Source of the DNA: Sipunculus nudus
Lineage: Eukaryota > Annelida > Sipuncula > Golfingiida > Sipunculidae
Direction of reading: 5' to 3'
NCBI GenBank assembly: GCA_026874595.1
Contig: CM049316.1
Coordinates: 58,409,676-58,473,675 of the forward strand
DNA: 64,000 nucleotides
Program-made: the position numbers and the translations under genes
Notes under the pieces: model-generated
Database searches by the model: none
The model's input: only the letters and a program-made list of their open reading frames with translations
What the model was told of the DNA's origin: nothing
Part shown: positions 1-14,100 of the stretch, piece after piece
Layout: every line of letters begins with the position of its first letter
How positions within the stretch are numbered: position 1 is the stretch's first letter

Positions 1-424
1 GATAAATGACAAACAGACAGACATACTGACAAAGTGACACTAGATGGACACCAGGTGACTTGACAATGTTTTGAAGAAGACCAAGAAAAAGAATATAAGC
101 TATAGTTTGTGTAATATAGGTTTACTCTTACGGAAATATGTTCAAAAACTGATTTTTTTGGAAGGGTCAAGTGCAGCGCCCCCTAGCGGCCATATCGGGA
201 AAATGAAAAAAATTTTTGAGATATTAGTATAATACATAAGATGAAGGAACAAACATACACGGGTGACCAACATGCTTTCGAAAATCTAAGATTTCCGGCA
301 AGTAATACAAGTAATAAAGTCTGGACTGTGCCTCCGGAAAGGCCGACACGCACCGCTGCACACGCCGGCTGCCCACCGTAAGGACCCTGTCGAAACTTGC
401 GGCAATTGCACATGTCTTCGTGGT
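1..424 (+). repeat. Left flank: diverged member of the array repeat family
   Basis: This stretch precedes the first array unit but is built from the same modules. It has a CAGACAGACATACTGACA run at the start, a CTCF-like core at 174-189, GAGATATTAG just after it, and the palindromic module at 275-302 ending in TTTCCGGCAAG. Bases 303-424 are a GC-richer block (GGCCGACACGCACCGCTGCA and following) that recurs to the right of the array at about 20587-20734. Similarity to the array unit is clear in the core (GCAGCGCCCCCTAGCGG) but other positions are diverged, so this copy is older than the array. No gene seen. Confidence 0.8.
174..189 (-). promoter_or_regulatory. CTCF-like motif in left flank
   Basis: Read on the minus strand this is CCGCTAGGGGGCGCTG, which fits the published bilaterian CTCF core CCASYAGRKGGCRS at nearly every position. 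It belongs to the older element flanking the array. Sequence match only; binding is not shown. Confidence 0.5.
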
Positions 425-1629
425 ATGTATCAGTTTCAAAAGGATGCCTGCATATCTGTGGCCTATAGGGCATGTCACCGTGAAATCGCGAAATCTCATT
501 CGACGAGAAACGGTGCGAGATTTTGCAAGATTTTTGGTTGGATCACCGAGAACTCACCAAGGGCTACAAGATGCAAAAATTTTGACCTCTCTAGCATAAA
601 AACTGACAGAGTTAGAAGCTGAAAACTGCATATTTTCAGAATTCAAAGGTTTTACCCCAAAAATAGAGAAATCTGGCAATAGCGCACTTTGGCACCTATG
701 CGCAAAAACAAGCCCATGGACCCTAGTTTAGGGTTTTGTGATGGAAATGGCCCAATGTTTAATAGTTCTGGAGGTATAGCACCAAAACAAATTTTCATGT
801 TTTTTCATCTGCAACGCCCCCTGGCGGCCATTTCCAAAATCTGAAAAACCCGTTTCGAGATATTCTTATGTTACATAAAATATCTCAGAATCAGTAAAAT
901 TGCTGCAAATTTGAAAAATATCACGAAATTCCATGATTTCTCCCCAAAATTGCGTAACCATGGTAACAGCGAAATGAGGCAATTTTGCAGTGTTGGAAGT
1001 GGCCATGCAGTGGCAAATAAAACGGGCTACAGATTAGGTGCCTACGGCTATTTTTGACGAAGGTATGAAGAAAAAACCGTTTTTGAGCTTTTTGGTGACC
1101 CTGACCTTGACCCTTGACCGATCATGACCAAAAACAATAGGCTCCGAGAAGAACCGATTATACACTCTATCTATAAGTTTCAGGACGATTGGTGCAAAAT
1201 TGTGGCCTGTAGAGCGGGGACATACAGACAAACAAACAAACGGAACTGATCAACATACTTGTCGAAATCTCTGATTCCGGCAAGCAATAAACTATAACGC
1301 GACAGAAATGGCAAACCGGCCCGCACAGAGTGCCTGTGGTCACTTATTTTATACGGCGAACGCTATAATTTTTGCAGTCACGGGAAAGCGTGTCTGTCTT
1401 TCATACTAAAACGCGTGCATGCATGCGTGATGGCATATGTATTTGTGCATGCGGGTTTTAATTTTTACAAAGTTGCTAAAATTTGTGGGGACCGTGTATG
1501 ATTAAACAAAAGAGGTCATGGGCAGAAAGGCCATGAAACGCCAATTCATATGGTGTACAGTTTATGTACCTAAAATGTGTAGTTTTGGAGATATGGTTAA
1601 ACAATGATAGTAGGTACGGGGTTGCAGTG

Positions 1630-1645
1630 CAGCGCCCCCTAGCGG
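1630..1645 (-). promoter_or_regulatory. CTCF-like motif, type B (representative; offset 1206-1221 of each complete unit)
   Basis: The minus strand reads CCGCTAGGGGGCGCTG. The same 16 bases recur every 1274 bp through the 15 complete units, so this is one of 15 identical type B sites. Each lies 456 bp before the type A site of the next unit. All have the same orientation. Match to the CTCF core is by eye. Confidence 0.55.
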
Positions 1646-2085
1646 AAATTTTCCAAAAACTGAACAATTGCTTTCGAGATATTAGTGTATGACGTAACAT
1701 GTATCAGTTTCAAAAGGATGCCTGCATATCTGTGGCCTATAGGGCATGTCACCGTGAAATCGCGAAATCTCATTCGACGAGAAACGGTGCGAGATTTTGC
1801 AAGATTTTTGGTTGGATCACCGAGAACTCACCAAGGGCTACAAGATGCAAAAATTTTGACCTCTCTAGCATAAAAACTGACAGAGTTAGAAGCTGAAAAC
1901 TGCATATTTTCAGAATTCAAAGGTTTTACCCCAAAAATAGAGAAATCTGGCAATAGCGCACTTTGGCACCTATGCGCAAAAACAAGCCCATGGACCCTAG
2001 TTTAGGGTTTTGTGATGGAAATGGCCCAATGTTTAATAGTTCTGGAGGTATAGCACCAAAACAAATTTTCAAGTTTTTTCATCTG

Positions 2086-2101
2086 CAACGCCCCCTGGCG
2101 G
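2086..2101 (-). promoter_or_regulatory. CTCF-like motif, type A (representative; offset 388-403 of every unit)
   Basis: The minus strand reads CCGCCAGGGGGCGTTG, again close to the CTCF core CCASYAGRKGGCRS. It occurs in all 16 units including the truncated last one, giving 16 type A sites. Together with type B there are 31 co-oriented sites in the array. The sequence around it (TTCCAAAATCTGAAAAA) is a diverged copy of the sequence around type B (TTTTCCAAAAACTGAAC), so the two sites come from an internal duplication. Confidence 0.55.
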
Positions 2102-5100
2102 CCATTTCCAAAATCTGAAAAACCCGTTTCGAGATATTCTTATGTTACATAAAATATCTCAGAATCAGTAAAATTGCTGCAAATTTGAAAAATATCACGA
2201 AATTCCATGATTTCTGCCCAAAATTGCGTAACCATGGTAACAGCCAAATGAGGCAATTTTGCAGTGTTGGAAGTGGCCATGCAGTGGCAAATAAAACGGG
2301 CTACAGATTAGGTGCCTACGGCTATTTTTGACGAAGGTATGAAGAAAAAACCGTTTTTGAGCTTTTTGGTGACCCTGACCTTGACCCTTGACCGATCATG
2401 ACCAAAAACAATAGGCTCCGAGAAGAACCGATTATACACTCTATCTATAAGTTTCAGGACGATTGGTGCAAAATTGTGGCCTGTAGAGCGGGGACATACA
2501 GACAAACAAACAAACGGAACTGATCAACATACTTGTCGAAATCTCTGATTCCGGCAAGCAATAAACTATAACGCGACAGAAATGGCAAACCGGCCCGCAC
2601 AGAGTGCCTGTGGTCACTTATTTTATACGGCGAACGCTATAATTTTTGCAGTCACGGGAAAGCGTGTCTGTCTTTCATACTAAAACGCGTGCATGCATGC
2701 GTGATGGCATATGTATTTGTGCATGCGGGTTTTAATTTTTACAAAGTTGCTAAAATTTGTGGGGACCGTGTATGATTAAACAAAAGAGGTCATGGGCAGA
2801 AAGGCCATGAAACGCCAATTCATATGGTGTACAGTTTATGTACCTAAAATGTGTAGTTTTGGAGATATGGTTAAACAATGATAGTAGGTACGGGGTTGCA
2901 GTGCAGCGCCCCCTAGCGGAAATTTTCCAAAAACTGAACAATTGCTTTCGAGATATTAGTGTATGACGTAACATGTATCAGTTTCAAAAGGATGCCTGCA
3001 TATCTGTGGCCTATAGGGCATGTCACCGTGAAATCGCGAAATCTCATTCGACGAGAAACGGTGCGAGATTTTGCAAGATTTTTGGTTGGATCACCGAGAA
3101 CTCACCAAGGGCTACAAGATGCAAAAATTTTGACCTCTCTAGCATAAAAACTGACAGAGTTAGAAGCTGAAAACTGCATATTTTCAGAATTCAAAGGTTT
3201 TACCCCAAAAATAGAGAAATCTGGCAATAGCGCACTTTGGCACCTATGCGCAAAAACAAGCCCATGGACCCTAGTTTAGGGTTTTGTGATGGAAATGGCC
3301 CAATGTTTAATAGTTCTGGAGGTATAGCACCAAAACAAATTTTCAAGTTTTTTCATCTGCAACGCCCCCTGGCGGCCATTTCCAAAATCTGAAAAACCCG
3401 TTTCGAGATATTCTTATGTTACATAAAATATCTCAGAATCAGTAAAATTGCTGCAAATTTGAAAAATATCACGAAATTCCATGATTTCTGCCCAAAATTG
3501 CGTAACCATGGTAACAGCCAAATGAGGCAATTTTGCAGTGTTGGAAGTGGCCATGCAGTGGCAAATAAAACGGGCTACAGATTAGGTGCCTACGGCTATT
3601 TTTGACGAAGGTATGAAGAAAAAACCGTTTTTGAGCTTTTTGGTGACCCTGACCTTGACCCTTGACCGATCATGACCAAAAACAATAGGCTCCGAGAAGA
3701 ACCGATTATACACTCTATCTATAAGTTTCAGGACGATTGGTGCAAAATTGTGGCCTGTAGAGCGGGGACATACAGACAAACAAACAAACGGAACTGATCA
3801 ACATACTTGTCGAAATCTCTGATTCCGGCAAGCAATAAACTATAACGCGACAGAAATGGCAAACCGGCCCGCACAGAGTGCCTGTGGTCACTTATTTTAT
3901 ACGGCGAACGCTATAATTTTTGCAGTCACGGGAAAGCGTGTCTGTCTTTCATACTAAAACGCGTGCATGCATGCGTGATGGCATATGTATTTGTGCATGC
4001 GGGTTTTAATTTTTACAAAGTTGCTAAAATTTGTGGGGACCGTGTATGATTAAACAAAAGAGGTCATGGGCAGAAAGGCCATGAAACGCCAATTCATATG
4101 GTGTACAGTTTATGTACCTAAAATGTGTAGTTTTGGAGATATGGTTAAACAATGATAGTAGGTACGGGGTTGCAGTGCAGCGCCCCCTAGCGGAAATTTT
4201 CCAAAAACTGAACAATTGCTTTCGAGATATTAGTGTATGACGTAACATGTATCAGTTTCAAAAGGATGCCTGCATATCTGTGGCCTATAGGGCATGTCAC
4301 CGTGAAATCGCGAAATCTCATTCGACGAGAAACGGTGCGAGATTTTGCAAGATTTTTGGTTGGATCACCGAGAACTCACCAAGGGCTACAAGATGCAAAA
4401 ATTTTGACCTCTCTAGCATAAAAACTGACAGAGTTAGAAGCTGAAAACTGCATATTTTCAGAATTCAAAGGTTTTACCCCAAAAATAGAGAAATCTGGCA
4501 ATAGCGCACTTTGGCACCTATGCGCAAAAACAAGCCCATGGACCCTAGTTTAGGGTTTTGTGATGGAAATGGCCCAATGTTTAATAGTTCTGGAGGTATA
4601 GCACCAAAACAAATTTTCAAGTTTTTTCATCTGCAACGCCCCCTGGCGGCCATTTCCAAAATCTGAAAAACCCGTTTCGAGATATTCTTATGTTACATAA
4701 AATATCTCAGAATCAGTAAAATTGCTGCAAATTTGAAAAATATCACGAAATTCCATGATTTCTGCCCAAAATTGCGTAACCATGGTAACAGCCAAATGAG
4801 GCAATTTTGCAGTGTTGGAAGTGGCCATGCAGTGGCAAATAAAACGGGCTACAGATTAGGTGCCTACGGCTATTTTTGACGAAGGTATGAAGAAAAAACC
4901 GTTTTTGAGCTTTTTGGTGACCCTGACCTTGACCCTTGACCGATCATGACCAAAAACAATAGGCTCCGAGAAGAACCGATTATACACTCTATCTATAAGT
5001 TTCAGGACGATTGGTGCAAAATTGTGGCCTGTAGAGCGGGGACATACAGACAAACAAACAAACGGAACTGATCAACATACTTGTCGAAATCTCTGATTCC

Positions 5101-8100
5101 GGCAAGCAATAAACTATAACGCGACAGAAATGGCAAACCGGCCCGCACAGAGTGCCTGTGGTCACTTATTTTATACGGCGAACGCTATAATTTTTGCAGT
5201 CACGGGAAAGCGTGTCTGTCTTTCATACTAAAACGCGTGCATGCATGCGTGATGGCATATGTATTTGTGCATGCGGGTTTTAATTTTTACAAAGTTGCTA
5301 AAATTTGTGGGGACCGTGTATGATTAAACAAAAGAGGTCATGGGCAGAAAGGCCATGAAACGCCAATTCATATGGTGTACAGTTTATGTACCTAAAATGT
5401 GTAGTTTTGGAGATATGGTTAAACAATGATAGTAGGTACGGGGTTGCAGTGCAGCGCCCCCTAGCGGAAATTTTCCAAAAACTGAACAATTGCTTTCGAG
5501 ATATTAGTGTATGACGTAACATGTATCAGTTTCAAAAGGATGCCTGCATATCTGTGGCCTATAGGGCATGTCACCGTGAAATCGCGAAATCTCATTCGAC
5601 GAGAAACGGTGCGAGATTTTGCAAGATTTTTGGTTGGATCACCGAGAACTCACCAAGGGCTACAAGATGCAAAAATTTTGACCTCTCTAGCATAAAAACT
5701 GACAGAGTTAGAAGCTGAAAACTGCATATTTTCAGAATTCAAAGGTTTTACCCCAAAAATAGAGAAATCTGGCAATAGCGCACTTTGGCACCTATGCGCA
5801 AAAACAAGCCCATGGACCCTAGTTTAGGGTTTTGTGATGGAAATGGCCCAATGTTTAATAGTTCTGGAGGTATAGCACCAAAACAAATTTTCAAGTTTTT
5901 TCATCTGCAACGCCCCCTGGCGGCCATTTCCAAAATCTGAAAAACCCGTTTCGAGATATTCTTATGTTACATAAAATATCTCAGAATCAGTAAAATTGCT
6001 GCAAATTTGAAAAATATCACGAAATTCCATGATTTCTGCCCAAAATTGCGTAACCATGGTAACAGCCAAATGAGGCAATTTTGCAGTGTTGGAAGTGGCC
6101 ATGCAGTGGCAAATAAAACGGGCTACAGATTAGGTGCCTACGGCTATTTTTGACGAAGGTATGAAGAAAAAACCGTTTTTGAGCTTTTTGGTGACCCTGA
6201 CCTTGACCCTTGACCGATCATGACCAAAAACAATAGGCTCCGAGAAGAACCGATTATACACTCTATCTATAAGTTTCAGGACGATTGGTGCAAAATTGTG
6301 GCCTGTAGAGCGGGGACATACAGACAAACAAACAAACGGAACTGATCAACATACTTGTCGAAATCTCTGATTCCGGCAAGCAATAAACTATAACGCGACA
6401 GAAATGGCAAACCGGCCCGCACAGAGTGCCTGTGGTCACTTATTTTATACGGCGAACGCTATAATTTTTGCAGTCACGGGAAAGCGTGTCTGTCTTTCAT
6501 ACTAAAACGCGTGCATGCATGCGTGATGGCATATGTATTTGTGCATGCGGGTTTTAATTTTTACAAAGTTGCTAAAATTTGTGGGGACCGTGTATGATTA
6601 AACAAAAGAGGTCATGGGCAGAAAGGCCATGAAACGCCAATTCATATGGTGTACAGTTTATGTACCTAAAATGTGTAGTTTTGGAGATATGGTTAAACAA
6701 TGATAGTAGGTACGGGGTTGCAGTGCAGCGCCCCCTAGCGGAAATTTTCCAAAAACTGAACAATTGCTTTCGAGATATTAGTGTATGACGTAACATGTAT
6801 CAGTTTCAAAAGGATGCCTGCATATCTGTGGCCTATAGGGCATGTCACCGTGAAATCGCGAAATCTCATTCGACGAGAAACGGTGCGAGATTTTGCAAGA
6901 TTTTTGGTTGGATCACCGAGAACTCACCAAGGGCTACAAGATGCAAAAATTTTGACCTCTCTAGCATAAAAACTGACAGAGTTAGAAGCTGAAAACTGCA
7001 TATTTTCAGAATTCAAAGGTTTTACCCCAAAAATAGAGAAATCTGGCAATAGCGCACTTTGGCACCTATGCGCAAAAACAAGCCCATGGACCCTAGTTTA
7101 GGGTTTTGTGATGGAAATGGCCCAATGTTTAATAGTTCTGGAGGTATAGCACCAAAACAAATTTTCAAGTTTTTTCATCTGCAACGCCCCCTGGCGGCCA
7201 TTTCCAAAATCTGAAAAACCCGTTTCGAGATATTCTTATGTTACATAAAATATCTCAGAATCAGTAAAATTGCTGCAAATTTGAAAAATATCACGAAATT
7301 CCATGATTTCTGCCCAAAATTGCGTAACCATGGTAACAGCGAAATGAGGCAATTTTGCAGTGTTGGAAGTGGCCATGCAGTGGCAAATAAAACGGGCTAC
7401 AGATTAGGTGCCTACGGCTATTTTTGACGAAGGTATGAAGAAAAAACCGTTTTTGAGCTTTTTGGTGACCCTGACCTTGACCCTTGACCGATCATGACCA
7501 AAAACAATAGGCTCCGAGAAGAACCGATTATACACTCTATCTATAAGTTTCAGGACGATTGGTGCAAAATTGTGGCCTGTAGAGCGGGGACATACAGACA
7601 AACAAACAAACGGAACTGATCAACATACTTGTCGAAATCTCTGATTCCGGCAAGCAATAAACTATAACGCGACAGAAATGGCAAACCGGCCCGCACAGAG
7701 TGCCTGTGGTCACTTATTTTATACGGCGAACGCTATAATTTTTGCAGTCACGGGAAAGCGTGTCTGTCTTTCATACTAAAACGCGTGCATGCATGCGTGA
7801 TGGCATATGTATTTGTGCATGCGGGTTTTAATTTTTACAAAGTTGCTAAAATTTGTGGGGACCGTGTATGATTAAACAAAAGAGGTCATGGGCAGAAAGG
7901 CCATGAAACGCCAATTCATATGGTGTACAGTTTATGTACCTAAAATGTGTAGTTTTGGAGATATGGTTAAACAATGATAGTAGGTACGGGGTTGCAGTGC
8001 AGCGCCCCCTAGCGGAAATTTTCCAAAAACTGAACAATTGCTTTCGAGATATTAGTGTATGACGTAACATGTATCAGTTTCAAAAGGATGCCTGCATATC

Positions 8101-11100
8101 TGTGGCCTATAGGGCATGTCACCGTGAAATCGCGAAATCTCATTCGACGAGAAACGGTGCGAGATTTTGCAAGATTTTTGGTTGGATCACCGAGAACTCA
8201 TCAAGGGCTACAAGATGCAAAAATTTTGACCTCTCTAGCATAAAAACTGACAGAGTTAGAAGCTGAAAACTGCATATTTTCAGAATTCAAAGGTTTTACC
8301 CCAAAAATAGAGAAATCTGGCAATAGCGCACTTTGGCACCTATGCGCAAAAACAAGCCCATGGACCCTAGTTTAGGGTTTTGTGATGGAAATGGCCCAAT
8401 GTTTAATAGTTCTGGAGGTATAGCACCAAAACAAATTTTCAAGTTTTTTCATCTGCAACGCCCCCTGGCGGCCATTTCCAAAATCTGAAAAACCCGTTTC
8501 GAGATATTCTTATGTTACATAAAATATCTCAGAATCAGTAAAATTGCTGCAAATTTGAAAAATATCACGAAATTCCATGATTTCTGCCCAAAATTGCGTA
8601 ACCATGGTAACAGCGAAATGAGGCAATTTTGCAGTGTTGGAAGTGGCCATGCAGTGGCAAATAAAACGGGCTACAGATTAGGTGCCTACGGCTATTTTTG
8701 ACGAAGGTATGAAGAAAAAACCGTTTTTGAGCTTTTTGGTGACCCTGACCTTGACCCTTGACCGATCATGACCAAAAACAATAGGCTCCGAGAAGAACCG
8801 ATTATACACTCTATCTATAAGTTTCAGGACGATTGGTGCAAAATTGTGGCCTGTAGAGCGGGGACATACAGACAAACAAACAAACGGAACTGATCAACAT
8901 ACTTGTCGAAATCTCTGATTCCGGCAAGCAATAAACTATAACGCGACAGAAATGGCAAACCGGCCCGCACAGAGTGCCTGTGGTCACTTATTTTATACGG
9001 CGAACGCTATAATTTTTGCAGTCACGGGAAAGCGTGTCTGTCTTTCATACTAAAACGCGTGCATGCATGCGTGATGGCATATGTATTTGTGCATGCGGGT
9101 TTTAATTTTTACAAAGTTGCTAAAATTTGTGGGGACCGTGTATGATTAAACAAAAGAGGTCATGGGCAGAAAGGCCATGAAACGCCAATTCATATGGTGT
9201 ACAGTTTATGTACCTAAAATGTGTAGTTTTGGAGATATGGTTAAACAATGATAGTAGGTACGGGGTTGCAGTGCAGCGCCCCCTAGCGGAAATTTTCCAA
9301 AAACTGAACAATTGCTTTCGAGATATTAGTGTATGACGTAACATGTATCAGTTTCAAAAGGATGCCTGCATATCTGTGGCCTATAGGGCATGTCACCGTG
9401 AAATCGCGAAATCTCATTCGACGAGAAACGGTGCGAGATTTTGCAAGATTTTTGGTTGGATCACCGAGAACTCACCAAGGGCTACAAGATGCAAAAATTT
9501 TGACCTCTCTAGCATAAAAACTGACAGAGTTAGAAGCTGAAAACTGCATATTTTCAGAATTCAAAGGTTTTACCCCAAAAATAGAGAAATCTGGCAATAG
9601 CGCACTTTGGCACCTATGCGCAAAAACAAGCCCATGGACCCTAGTTTAGGGTTTTGTGATGGAAATGGCCCAATGTTTAATAGTTCTGGAGGTATAGCAC
9701 CAAAACAAATTTTCAAGTTTTTTCATCTGCAACGCCCCCTGGCGGCCATTTCCAAAATCTGAAAAACCCGTTTCGAGATATTCTTATGTTACATAAAATA
9801 TCTCAGAATCAGTAAAATTGCTGCAAATTTGAAAAATATCACGAAATTCCATGATTTCTGCCCAAAATTGCGTAACCATGGTAACAGCCAAATGAGGCAA
9901 TTTTGCAGTGTTGGAAGTGGCCATGCAGTGGCAAATAAAACGGGCTACAGATTAGGTGCCTACGGCTATTTTTGACGAAGGTATGAAGAAAAAACCGTTT
10001 TTGAGCTTTTTGGTGACCCTGACCTTGACCCTTGACCGATCATGACCAAAAACAATAGGCTCCGAGAAGAACCGATTATACACTCTATCTATAAGTTTCA
10101 GGACGATTGGTGCAAAATTGTGGCCTGTAGAGCGGGGACATACAGACAAACAAACAAACGGAACTGATCAACATACTTGTCGAAATCTCTGATTCCGGCA
10201 AGCAATAAACTATAACGCGACAGAAATGGCAAACCGGCCCGCACAGAGTGCCTGTGGTCACTTATTTTATACGGCGAACGCTATAATTTTTGCAGTCACG
10301 GGAAAGCGTGTCTGTCTTTCATACTAAAACGCGTGCATGCATGCGTGATGGCATATGTATTTGTGCATGCGGGTTTTAATTTTTACAAAGTTGCTAAAAT
10401 TTGTGGGGACCGTGTATGATTAAACAAAAGAGGTCATGGGCAGAAAGGCCATGAAACGCCAATTCATATGGTGTACAGTTTATGTACCTAAAATGTGTAG
10501 TTTTGGAGATATGGTTAAACAATGATAGTAGGTACGGGGTTGCAGTGCAGCGCCCCCTAGCGGAAATTTTCCAAAAACTGAACAATTGCTTTCGAGATAT
10601 TAGTGTATGACGTAACATGTATCAGTTTCAAAAGGATGCCTGCATATCTGTGGCCTATAGGGCATGTCACCGTGAAATCGCGAAATCTCATTCGACGAGA
10701 AACGGTGCGAGATTTTGCAAGATTTTTGGTTGGATCACCGAGAACTCACCAAGGGCTACAAGATGCAAAAATTTTGACCTCTCTAGCATAAAAACTGACA
10801 GAGTTAGAAGCTGAAAACTGCATATTTTCAGAATTCAAAGGTTTTACCCCAAAAATAGAGAAATCTGGCAATAGCGCACTTTGGCACCTATGCGCAAAAA
10901 CAAGCCCATGGACCCTAGTTTAGGGTTTTGTGATGGAAATGGCCCAATGTTTAATAGTTCTGGAGGTATAGCACCAAAACAAATTTTCATGTTTTTTCAT
11001 CTGCAACGCCCCCTGGCGGCCATTTCCAAAATCTGAAAAACCCGTTTCGAGATATTCTTATGTTACATAAAATATCTCAGAATCAGTAAAATTGCTGCAA

Positions 11101-14100
11101 ATTTGAAAAATATCACGAAATTCCATGATTTCTGCCCAAAATTGCGTAACCATGGTAACAGCGAAATGAGGCAATTTTGCAGTGTTGGAAGTGGCCATGC
11201 AGTGGCAAATAAAACGGGCTACAGATTAGGTGCCTACGGCTATTTTTGACGAAGGTATGAAGAAAAAACCGTTTTTGAGCTTTTTGGTGACCCTGACCTT
11301 GACCCTTGACCGATCATGACCAAAAACAATAGGCTCCGAGAAGAACCGATTATACACTCTATCTATAAGTTTCAGGACGATTGGTGCAAAATTGTGGCCT
11401 GTAGAGCGGGGACATACAGACAAACAAACAAACGGAACTGATCAACATACTTGTCGAAATCTCTGATTCCGGCAAGCAATAAACTATAACGCGACAGAAA
11501 TGGCAAACCGGCCCGCACAGAGTGCCTGTGGTCACTTATTTTATACGGCGAACGCTATAATTTTTGCAGTCACGGGAAAGCGTGTCTGTCTTTCATACTA
11601 AAACGCGTGCATGCATGCGTGATGGCATATGTATTTGTGCATGCGGGTTTTAATTTTTACAAAGTTGCTAAAATTTGTGGGGACCGTGTATGATTAAACA
11701 AAAGAGGTCATGGGCAGAAAGGCCATGAAACGCCAATTCATATGGTGTACAGTTTATGTACCTAAAATGTGTAGTTTTGGAGATATGGTTAAACAATGAT
11801 AGTAGGTACGGGGTTGCAGTGCAGCGCCCCCTAGCGGAAATTTTCCAAAAACTGAACAATTGCTTTCGAGATATTAGTGTATGACGTAACATGTATCAGT
11901 TTCAAAAGGATGCCTGCATATCTGTGGCCTATAGGGCATGTCACCGTGAAATCGCGAAATCTCATTCGACGAGAAACGGTGCGAGATTTTGCAAGATTTT
12001 TGGTTGGATCACCGAGAACTCACCAAGGGCTACAAGATGCAAAAATTTTGACCTCTCTAGCATAAAAACTGACAGAGTTAGAAGCTGAAAACTGCATATT
12101 TTCAGAATTCAAAGGTTTTACCCCAAAAATAGAGAAATCTGGCAATAGCGCACTTTGGCACCTATGCGCAAAAACAAGCCCATGGACCCTAGTTTAGGGT
12201 TTTGTGATGGAAATGGCCCAATGTTTAATAGTTCTGGAGGTATAGCACCAAAACAAATTTTCAAGTTTTTTCATCTGCAACGCCCCCTGGCGGCCATTTC
12301 CAAAATCTGAAAAACCCGTTTCGAGATATTCTTATGTTACATAAAATATCTCAGAATCAGTAAAATTGCTGCAAATTTGAAAAATATCACGAAATTCCAT
12401 GATTTCTGCCCAAAATTGCGTAACCATGGTAACAGCCAAATGAGGCAATTTTGCAGTGTTGGAAGTGGCCATGCAGTGGCAAATAAAACGGGCTACAGAT
12501 TAGGTGCCTACGGCTATTTTTGACGAAGGTATGAAGAAAAAACCGTTTTTGAGCTTTTTGGTGACCCTGACCTTGACCCTTGACCGATCATGACCAAAAA
12601 CAATAGGCTCCGAGAAGAACCGATTATACACTCTATCTATAAGTTTCAGGACGATTGGTGCAAAATTGTGGCCTGTAGAGCGGGGACATACAGACAAACA
12701 AACAAACGGAACTGATCAACATACTTGTCGAAATCTCTGATTCCGGCAAGCAATAAACTATAACGCGACAGAAATGGCAAACCGGCCCGCACAGAGTGCC
12801 TGTGGTCACTTATTTTATACGGCGAACGCTATAATTTTTGCAGTCACGGGAAAGCGTGTCTGTCTTTCATACTAAAACGCGTGCATGCATGCGTGATGGC
12901 ATATGTATTTGTGCATGCGGGTTTTAATTTTTACAAAGTTGCTAAAATTTGTGGGGACCGTGTATGATTAAACAAAAGAGGTCATGGGCAGAAAGGCCAT
13001 GAAACGCCAATTCATATGGTGTACAGTTTATGTACCTAAAATGTGTAGTTTTGGAGATATGGTTAAACAATGATAGTAGGTACGGGGTTGCAGTGCAGCG
13101 CCCCCTAGCGGAAATTTTCCAAAAACTGAACAATTGCTTTCGAGATATTAGTGTATGACGTAACATGTATCAGTTTCAAAAGGATGCCTGCATATCTGTG
13201 GCCTATAGGGCATGTCACCGTGAAATCGCGAAATCTCATTCGACGAGAAACGGTGCGAGATTTTGCAAGATTTTTGGTTGGATCACCGAGAACTCACCAA
13301 GGGCTACAAGATGCAAAAATTTTGACCTCTCTAGCATAAAAACTGACAGAGTTAGAAGCTGAAAACTGCATATTTTCAGAATTCAAAGGTTTTACCCCAA
13401 AAATAGAGAAATCTGGCAATAGCGCACTTTGGCACCTATGCGCAAAAACAAGCCCATGGACCCTAGTTTAGGGTTTTGTGATGGAAATGGCCCAATGTTT
13501 AATAGTTCTGGAGGTATAGCACCAAAACAAATTTTCAAGTTTTTTCATCTGCAACGCCCCCTGGCGGCCATTTCCAAAATCTGAAAAACCCGTTTCGAGA
13601 TATTCTTATGTTACATAAAATATCTCAGAATCAGTAAAATTGCTGCAAATTTGAAAAATATCACGAAATTCCATGATTTCTGCCCAAAATTGCGTAACCA
13701 TGGTAACAGCCAAATGAGGCAATTTTGCAGTGTTGGAAGTGGCCATGCAGTGGCAAATAAAACGGGCTACAGATTAGGTGCCTACGGCTATTTTTGACGA
13801 AGGTATGAAGAAAAAACCGTTTTTGAGCTTTTTGGTGACCCTGACCTTGACCCTTGACCGATCATGACCAAAAACAATAGGCTCCGAGAAGAACCGATTA
13901 TACACTCTATCTATAAGTTTCAGGACGATTGGTGCAAAATTGTGGCCTGTAGAGCGGGGACATACAGACAAACAAACAAACGGAACTGATCAACATACTT
14001 GTCGAAATCTCTGATTCCGGCAAGCAATAAACTATAACGCGACAGAAATGGCAAACCGGCCCGCACAGAGTGCCTGTGGTCACTTATTTTATACGGCGAA